NCBI GenBank assembly: GCA_009927375.1
Contig: RFNE01000294.1
Location: 1-7,109, forward strand
DNA length: 7,109 nucleotides
Reading direction: 5' to 3'
Origin: Actinomycetota bacterium
GTDB lineage: Bacteria > Actinomycetota > Acidimicrobiia > Acidimicrobiales > Ilumatobacteraceae
How positions within the stretch are numbered: the stretch's first letter is position 1; every line of letters starts with the position of its first letter. Shown one piece after another: positions 1 to 4,395 of this stretch. Below the pieces are notes generated by a model. It did not search any database and was not told the origin of the DNA. It saw only the letters and a list, made by a program, of their open reading frames with translations. A program made the translations under genes and the position numbers.

Positions 1-5
1 GTCCG

Positions 6-755
6 CTACATGGTCCCCGCGGTCACTCCAGCACCACCGTCGATCACGTAGGTTTCGCCCGTGATCCACGATGCAAGGTCGCTTGCGAGAAATGCAACCA
101 AGTTCGCGATGTCCTGCGGTTGACCGAGACGCTTCGTCGGGAGGCGCTTGGCGAGGGTCTCACCGAAATTGTCGACGAGCATCTGAGCGAAGTCAGTCAC
201 AATCAGACCTGGTGCGATGCCAACGACGCGCGTCGCCCCGAGTTCACCGGCGAGTTGGCGAGTCATGTGGATGATTGCAGCCTTCGTCAGGTTGTAGACG
301 CCGAGACTGGCTTCGGTACGTAATCCACCGATTGACGCAATGTTGACGATCACACCCGGGTGATCCTTCATCCAGTGTTTCCACACCGACTGAGTCCAGA
401 ACACCGGACCGCGGAGATTGACCTGGAAGGTCTTGTCATATCGCGACTGGTCCACGTCCATCATTGGTCCTGCATACGGATTGGTCGCTGCGTTGTTGAC
501 AAAGATGTCGATCGCACCAAATTTTGCGAGCGTCTGTTGGACGACCGATTCAGCGCTGTCCACGTCCCCAGTGTTCGCAGCGATGTACGCAATATTGCCG
601 CCGATTTCCTCAGCGGTCGCGCGAAGTGAATCTTCCTTCCGCGACACGATCATCACATTCGCGCCACAGCGGACGAACGTTGCGGCGATTGCCTTGCCGA
701 TTCCCCGCGATCCACCGGTGACGAGCGCAGTCTTTCCTTGCAGTGAGATGTCCAT
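6..755 (-). CDS. SDR family oxidoreductase (FabG-like, NADP(H)-type)
   Basis: Classical short-chain dehydrogenase/reductase of 249 residues, a normal length for the family, expected to be a soluble cytoplasmic NAD(P)H-dependent carbonyl reductase or alcohol dehydrogenase. A Rossmann fold starts at once with the cofactor loop TGGSRGIG (13-20). NNAA is at 87-90 and the catalytic tetrad is N113, S141, Y154, K158 (YNLTK). APG at 181-183 and a C-terminal GETYVIDGG complete the fold. Arg17 in the glycine loop and Arg39 after beta-2 suggest NADP(H) preference. The substrate cannot be told; FabG-type 3-oxoacyl reduction is only one option. I chose the ATG at 755 because the fold begins there and an AAGG lies about 9 bases upstream; the longer reading frame to 854 runs into the preceding gene. 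The gap to the upstream CNNM gene is 17 bases, so it is probably the last known member of the phoH-ybeY operon. The stop is TAG at the window edge. Confidence 0.93.
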   Translation of the reverse strand: MDISLQGKTALVTGGSRGIGKAIAATFVRCGANVMIVSRKEDSLRATAEEIGGNIAYIAANTGDVDSAESVVQQTLAKFGAIDIFVNNAATNPYAGPMMDVDQSRYDKTFQVNLRGPVFWTQSVWKHWMKDHPGVIVNIASIGGLRTEASLGVYNLTKAAIIHMTRQLAGELGATRVVGIAPGLIVTDFAQMLVDNFGETLAKRLPTKRLGQPQDIANLVAFLASDLASWITGETYVIDGGAGVTAGTM

Positions 756-772
756 ATGGCCGACCTTAGCGG

Positions 773-2050
773 TCAGACGGAAACGTTCGTGACGCGCACG
801 CGCTGGATCCGGCGACCGTCGAGTGTGTCGACCGTGAATCGCCATCCGTTCCACTCGACGAAGTCACCAACCGACGGGACCTTGCCGAGGTCACCGAAGA
901 TGAAGCCCCCCAACGTGTCGTATTCCTTCTCCGGCAGGGCGAGTTCGAGTTCGTCGTTGACTTTGGAGATTGGCAAGGATCCCGCGACGAGGAACTCGCC
1001 ATTGCCCACTGCCTGGATCACTGCGTGCTCTTCGTCGTGTTCATCGACGATCTCACCGACGAGCTCCTCGAGACAATCTTCGAGAGTCACCAGCCCAACG
1101 ACCGTTCCATATTCGTCGGCGACCATCGCCATGTGGTACTTGTTCGCCTGCATGTTGCGCATGATCTCCGCCACGAGCTTCGTTTCGGGAATGACGTCCA
1201 TGTGATGCATCAAGCCGATGATCGGATCCGACCCCCGACCATTTCGCTCCGCCTTCACGAGGTCCTTCACGTACACGACGCCGACGACGTCATCCACCTC
1301 GTCGTCATCCTTGCGAAACACCGGAAGGCGACTGAAGCCCTCATCGACGGCCTTGTTCAGCGCCGTGGTCACGGTGAGATCGTCGTCCACGAACACGACA
1401 TCCGGTCGCGGCACCATGATCTCTCGCACGATCGTGTCACCGAATTCGATGACGGATTCGATGAGTTCCCGTTCCTCGTGCTCGATCACGCTCTCCTGCG
1501 CAGCCGCCTCCACGATGCCGAGGAATTCCGACTCGCCGATAAATGGACCCTGCTTCAGACCCTCGCCCTTCACGATGACATTCGTCAACTTGATCAACAA
1601 AGTCGACGCCAGTCGAAGTGGCCAGAAACGAACGAGGAGCTCGATGGGGCGAGCGGTGAGCGTTGCACCCTTGACGGGGTGCAGGAGCGCATAGGTCTTC
1701 GGCACCGCTTCAGCGACGACGAAAAACAGCACCACGTTGAGCACGACGCCGACGATGACGCCGACTGGTCCGAAGAGGTCACCGGCAACGATCCCCGTCA
1801 AGGTCGCCTGGATCGTTTGACATACGTTGACGGTGAGGAGAAGTGGGTTCACCCACAACGTCGGCTGCTCGGCGAGACGCGTCAGAGCCTTCCCCGACCG
1901 CACACCCTGCTCAAGAAGCGCTGCGGCCCTGGGCTTGGTCATCTGCGACAGGCTCATCTCTGCGAGTGCAAGGAAGACGAGCACCACGAGCAGTCCGACG
2001 ATCGCCACGATCATCCACACGTGCATGGTTGAAAACGTGGAGGCGATCAT
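773..2050 (-). CDS. CNNM/CorC-HlyC family protein (DUF21 + CBS pair + CorC_HlyC domain)
   Basis: Inner-membrane protein of 425 residues of the 'hemolysin family'/CNNM type, whose better-studied members take part in Mg2+ (or Co2+) export or homeostasis. Hydrophobic segments at about 11-31, 67-90, 94-113 and 131-150 form a DUF21 domain, with family-typical Glu31 (AEMSLS) and AEAVPKT (113-119). A cytoplasmic CBS pair spans about 205-335, opening with REIMVPRPDVV (209-219) and closing with ADEYGTVVGLVTLEDCLEEL (311-330). A CorC_HlyC domain fills about 345-425. The ATG at 2050 is preferred: it overlaps the ybeY stop as ATGA, has GGAG eight bases upstream, and is followed directly by the first membrane helix. 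An in-frame extension to 2137 would lie inside ybeY. Adjacency to phoH and ybeY matches the conserved phoH-ybeY-corC block. The name 'hemolysin' is historical. I am sure of the family, much less of the transported ion. Confidence 0.95.
   Translation of the reverse strand: MIASTFSTMHVWMIVAIVGLLVVLVFLALAEMSLSQMTKPRAAALLEQGVRSGKALTRLAEQPTLWVNPLLLTVNVCQTIQATLTGIVAGDLFGPVGVIVGVVLNVVLFFVVAEAVPKTYALLHPVKGATLTARPIELLVRFWPLRLASTLLIKLTNVIVKGEGLKQGPFIGESEFLGIVEAAAQESVIEHEERELIESVIEFGDTIVREIMVPRPDVVFVDDDLTVTTALNKAVDEGFSRLPVFRKDDDEVDDVVGVVYVKDLVKAERNGRGSDPIIGLMHHMDVIPETKLVAEIMRNMQANKYHMAMVADEYGTVVGLVTLEDCLEELVGEIVDEHDEEHAVIQAVGNGEFLVAGSLPISKVNDELELALPEKEYDTLGGFIFGDLGKVPSVGDFVEWNGWRFTVDTLDGRRIQRVRVTNVSV
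2047..2050 (-). promoter_or_regulatory. ATGA stop/start overlap coupling ybeY to the CNNM gene
   Basis: The CNNM start ATG (2050-2048) and the ybeY stop TGA (2049-2047) share bases, and a GGAG sits eight bases before the ATG inside ybeY. This is the usual layout for translational coupling and fixes the CNNM start. Confidence 0.8.
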
Positions 2051-2589
2051 GAGGTCGTCTCCGGCACGTGGCGGAAATTGGCGGGCGCAGGGCCTCTCCA
2101 GAACAATCCCTCGAGATGCTTCCTCTCGAGCGCCCACATCGCCGCTTGCGCTTCGGGCGTGTCGTGGTCGTTGCCGAGAACGTGCAATATTCCGTGGACC
2201 AAGAGCAGAGCTATTTCACTTTCGAAATCTCCCGCATGCGTGGACGCCTGCCGTGAAGCAACCGCAGGACAAATGACAACGTCGCCGAGCAGGAGCGGAT
2301 GGTCGTGCACGTCGATCGGCTTCTTGGTCGGACCGAAGGAAAGCGCTCCTGGTCCAGGAGTCCTCGACGCTTCGATCGCATCGATCGGGAATGCAAGAAC
2401 GTCGGTCGGGCCTTGCTTACCCATGAACTGCGAGTTCAATTCCGCCATCGCCGTTTCATCGGCGAAGATCACCGTCAGCTCACTCTGTCCCGTCACCCGC
2501 TCTGCCACGAGCACGTCCGTGGCAAGTTTCTGCCAACGCGCCATGTCGAGTACGTGATCGCTCTGCTCGTCAACGACGAAGACCTCCAC
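2047..2589 (-). CDS. ybeY: rRNA maturation endoribonuclease YbeY
   Basis: Zinc-dependent endoribonuclease needed for 16S rRNA 3'-end maturation and 70S ribosome quality control; cytoplasmic. With the GTG start at 2589 the product has 180 residues. The metal site HGILHVLGNDH gives H132, H136 and H142, and the other family blocks are GPTDVLAFP (60-68) and LGDVVICP (101-108). Between these blocks sits a Pro/Gly-containing insert (about 70-98), longer than in compact YbeY proteins such as that of E. coli, as I recall them. The start is uncertain. GTG 2589 has GGTGGAG ending eight bases upstream and begins at the recognisable domain. The frame also stays open to ATG 2643 and GTG 2646, which overlap the phoH stop; the GTG there has GGTGAG at eight bases. 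The 19 extra residues are Arg/Gly-rich, do not look like the family, and about half their codons end in A/T. The downstream stop overlaps the CNNM start (ATGA), implying translational coupling. Confidence 0.93.
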   Translation of the reverse strand: MEVFVVDEQSDHVLDMARWQKLATDVLVAERVTGQSELTVIFADETAMAELNSQFMGKQGPTDVLAFPIDAIEASRTPGPGALSFGPTKKPIDVHDHPLLLGDVVICPAVASRQASTHAGDFESEIALLLVHGILHVLGNDHDTPEAQAAMWALERKHLEGLFWRGPAPANFRHVPETTS

Positions 2590-2642
2590 CTCGCCATCTC
2601 CACCGTTTCGTCGCGGGGCGTACTTACCTGGACGCCGCCACA

Positions 2643-3617
2643 TCACGAAGTTGGCTCACCCCGCCGCGACTGATCACTCGTTTCGTATGCCGCAACGATG
2701 TCGGCAACGATGCGATGGCGAACGACATCAGATGCGTCGAGATGCACGAAGGCCAGATCCCGAATCCCCGTCAACACCTTTTCGATTCCTCGCAGGCCAC
2801 TGCGGCCGTCCGGCACGTCGACCTGCGTCGTGTCGCCCGTGACGACCACCTTCGTGCCGAAGCCGATGCGAGTCAGGAACATCTTCATCTGTTCTGGAGT
2901 CGTGTTCTGTGCCTCATCGAGAATGACGAAAGAGTTGTTCAGTGTGCGTCCGCGCATGAAGGCGAGCGGTGCGACTTCCACGATCTGGCGCTCCAACATC
3001 GACTTCGCTTGTTCTGCTCCAACCATGTCGTGCAATGCGTCGTACAAGGGACGAAGGTATGGGTCGATCTTGGCTGCGAGATCGCCGGGGAGAAAACCGA
3101 GGCGCTCTCCGGCTTCGACCGCGGGCCTCGTGAGGATGATGCGCTGGACCGACTTCGAGTTCAGTGCCTGCACAGCCATTGCCACGGCCAACCAACTCTT
3201 GCCCGTGCCGGCGGGTCCGATACCGAACGTAACGACGTTGTCACGGATTGCATCCACGTACCTGCGCTGACCACTCGTCTTGGCGCGGACGGTCTTTCCC
3301 CCGCTCATTCGAACGATGTCTTGGGTCAAGACGACGCTCGGACGCTGATCGGCACGGACCATGCCAATGGACCGCGACAGCGTTGCGACATCGAGATGCT
3401 GTCCCCCTTGGACCAGGGTGGTCAGCTCTTCGAAGAGTTTGCCGACCAGCGCTGCATCCGAACCCTCGAGGGTCACTTCGTTCCCACGAACGAGGATCGA
3501 CGTTGAGGGAAATTCGTCCTCAATGGTGCGCAGGTTCTGGTCACGCTCGCCAAGAATTGACGACATCAAGTGAGTGCCTGGCACGACAACGGTCACGCTC
3601 TGCGTGGTGGTGCTCAT
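2643..3617 (-). CDS. phoH: PhoH family (YbeZ-type) ATPase
   Basis: Cytoplasmic P-loop protein of 324 residues, the full family length. PhoH/YbeZ proteins are ATPases associated with RNA; YbeZ is reported to partner YbeY, encoded next door here. An N-terminal region (about 8-75) carries the family-like stretch VPGTHLMSSILGERDQNLR and a KH-like segment. The ATPase core has Walker A GPAGTGKS (134-141), TRPAVEAGERLGFLPGD (163-179), Walker B VILDEAQN (231-238), sensor motif VVTGDTTQVD (258-267) and the C-terminal DVVRHRIV (297-304) with likely nucleotide-sensing arginines. ATG 3617 is the first start in frame and suits the family N-terminus, but no clear Shine-Dalgarno sequence precedes it; an 8-codon upstream frame ends seven bases before it. 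The TGA stop overlaps possible ybeY start codons, so the two are surely co-transcribed. Phosphate-starvation control, which gave the family its name, should not be assumed here. Function beyond ATP-dependent RNA work is inference. Confidence 0.95.
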   Translation of the reverse strand: MSTTTQSVTVVVPGTHLMSSILGERDQNLRTIEDEFPSTSILVRGNEVTLEGSDAALVGKLFEELTTLVQGGQHLDVATLSRSIGMVRADQRPSVVLTQDIVRMSGGKTVRAKTSGQRRYVDAIRDNVVTFGIGPAGTGKSWLAVAMAVQALNSKSVQRIILTRPAVEAGERLGFLPGDLAAKIDPYLRPLYDALHDMVGAEQAKSMLERQIVEVAPLAFMRGRTLNNSFVILDEAQNTTPEQMKMFLTRIGFGTKVVVTGDTTQVDVPDGRSGLRGIEKVLTGIRDLAFVHLDASDVVRHRIVADIVAAYETSDQSRRGEPTS

Positions 3618-3624
3618 CAGCGAA

Positions 3625-3651
3625 TCACGATCGGGGTTGCGGGGCGCTCAT
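3625..3651 (-). other. 8-codon upstream reading frame in front of phoH
   Basis: In the 61-base gap before phoH, ATG 3651 opens a frame encoding MSAPQPRS and stops with TGA at 3625. GGGG lies five bases upstream of this ATG, whereas phoH itself has no clear ribosome site. The stop is seven bases before the phoH ATG, a distance that would allow re-initiation. Nothing else supports translation; it may be chance. Confidence 0.2.
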
Positions 3652-3678
3652 GGCTACCCCGTCAATCTATCGCTCCCC

Positions 3679-4278
3679 CTACGAGGTCGTCGCCGACGAT
3701 CTGTCCTCGTCGGATTCGCGGGCTGACGTCGCTGCGGGCGTGAAGTCAAGTGCGTAATAGCGCTGCACGGTGAGCGGTATCAGCGTCGCTTCCCCGACCA
3801 TTCGTGCCATCCGAGTCATGAGCTCAGCCGCCCCACCGGTTGCCTCCGGTTGGTTGTCTTCTGGCATGTCGAAAACGAGGAGCGCCCCCTCCCGTGCTTC
3901 AACGGCCATGGCATGACGAGCGAGAAACAGACTCGCTCCCTTCGTCGTCCATGACGGGTCGATGACCGCCCACACCACGTAGTGGATGCGACCGGTGGAG
4001 AACTTGTCGGGGAAATGCTTCTTGAAGTAGAGCTCACTCAACCATCTCGTTCGCTTGACGTCAGTCGCCACGAGTGTCATCGCAATCGGCAACTCACCTT
4101 CCCAGACGACCCACGCCCGGTTGGTCGGGTCGAGCACCTGATCGTCGAACTCAAAGCGGTCCAGCATCTCGTGTGTGACGGCGTCTTCAGCGGTCCGTGC
4201 ATACGCGCGCCGATAGAGCGTCCACAGCTGCTCACGCAACTGAGGATCACTGACCGGTGAATGGCGAGTGACAAACAT
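3679..4278 (-). CDS. uncharacterised protein, possible GNAT-like acetyltransferase fold
   Basis: Probable cytoplasmic protein of 199 residues from ATG 4278. I do not recognise a named family. The layout resembles a GNAT acyltransferase: an N-terminal helical part (PQLREQLWTLYRRAYARTAE), then beta-rich AWVVWEGELPIAMTLVATD, then IHYVVWAVIDPSWTTKGASL followed by the helix FLARHAMAVEAREGA, and LLVFDMPEDN. The 'DPSWTTKGAS' loop sits where the acetyl-CoA pyrophosphate loop would be but lacks a clean (R/Q)xxGxG/A motif, so catalysis is doubtful. The tail is polar and Ser/Asp/Thr-rich. Start choice: ATG 4278 has GGAG eight bases upstream, like the CNNM gene. ATG 4320 (14 residues more, with CSCG) has GGAGG eleven bases away, partly within a small hairpin. 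TTG 4347 lies inside the predicted -10 box. It precedes phoH by 61 bases in the same direction and is divergent from the cyclic-di-GMP gene. No terminator is visible before phoH, so read-through is likely. Coding status is firm; function is open. Confidence 0.82.
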   Translation of the reverse strand: MFVTRHSPVSDPQLREQLWTLYRRAYARTAEDAVTHEMLDRFEFDDQVLDPTNRAWVVWEGELPIAMTLVATDVKRTRWLSELYFKKHFPDKFSTGRIHYVVWAVIDPSWTTKGASLFLARHAMAVEAREGALLVFDMPEDNQPEATGGAAELMTRMARMVGEATLIPLTVQRYYALDFTPAATSARESDEDRSSATTS

Positions 4279-4321
4279 CTGCGGTTCTCCACACGAACAG
4301 ATGGACGCCGAAACGCCCATC

Positions 4322-4335
4322 GAGGACTCATCCTC
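4322..4335 (-). promoter_or_regulatory. small leader hairpin covering a GGAGG upstream of the GNAT-like gene
   Basis: GAGGA and TCCTC (five-base arms, four-base loop) pair within the predicted leader. On the minus-strand transcript the left arm contains the GGAGG that would serve ATG 4320. This pairing would weaken that start and favours ATG 4278, whose GGAG is free. The stem is short and its stability was not computed. Confidence 0.25.
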
Positions 4336-4346
4336 CGCCTGCTCCA

Positions 4347-4375
4347 AAAATACTCCATCCGACCCTGATTTTCAG
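4347..4375 (-). promoter_or_regulatory. candidate sigma70-like promoter for the GNAT-like gene and phoH operon
   Basis: On the minus strand a -35-like CTGAAA (4375-4370, 4 of 6 to TTGACA) is separated by 17 bases from a -10-like TATTTT (4352-4347, 4 of 6 to TATAAT). Transcription would start near 4340, leaving a leader of about 60 bases to ATG 4278. This is one of the most AT-rich patches in the window. Assignment is by eye only. Confidence 0.4.
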
Positions 4376-4377
4376 GG
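4363..4377. repeat. perfect inverted repeat in the divergent promoter region (candidate operator)
   Basis: CCCTGA-TTT-TCAGGG: six-base arms, perfectly complementary, around a three-base centre. It covers the -35 of the leftward candidate promoter and lies seven bases upstream of the rightward -10, so a bound regulator could affect both genes. It is not followed by a long T run in either direction and lies between divergent starts, so a terminator role is unlikely. Confidence 0.5.
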
Positions 4378-4383
4378 ATGTAG

Positions 4384-4389
4384 TACCGT
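4384..4389 (+). promoter_or_regulatory. candidate -10 element (TANNNT) for a leaderless GGDEF-EAL transcript
   Basis: TACCGT matches the actinobacterial TANNNT -10 form. Six bases separate it from the GTG at 4396, so the predicted first transcribed base is the start codon itself. This fits the lack of any Shine-Dalgarno sequence before GTG 4396 or ATG 4426. No convincing -35 hexamer is seen. Confidence 0.4.
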
Positions 4390-4395
4390 TTTTCC

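Noticed and set aside
756..854. N-terminal extension of the SDR to base 854
   Set aside because: The extra 33 residues are Arg-rich, overlap the CNNM gene, and precede the point where the Rossmann fold normally starts.
1025..2032. 335-codon plus-strand open frame antisense to the CNNM gene
   Set aside because: It is codon-aligned with the real gene, so it stays open merely because the sense strand there lacks TTA, CTA and TCA codons. Its His/Asp/Arg-heavy product has no domain look, while the minus-strand protein has clear DUF21, CBS and CorC_HlyC motifs.
2715..3506. 263-codon plus-strand open frame antisense to phoH
   Set aside because: Also codon-aligned with phoH and explained by absence of TTA, CTA and TCA in sense; phoH carries intact Walker motifs.
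4279..4347. Longer GNAT-like protein starting at TTG 4347 or ATG 4320
   Set aside because: TTG 4347 falls inside the predicted -10 element; ATG 4320 has a distant GGAGG within a small hairpin. ATG 4278 has the GGAG-eight-base layout seen elsewhere in the window. ATG 4320 cannot be fully excluded.
4363..4377. Inverted repeat read as a transcription terminator
   Set aside because: It lies upstream of both divergent starts rather than downstream of a gene, its stem is only six base pairs and no adequate T run follows.
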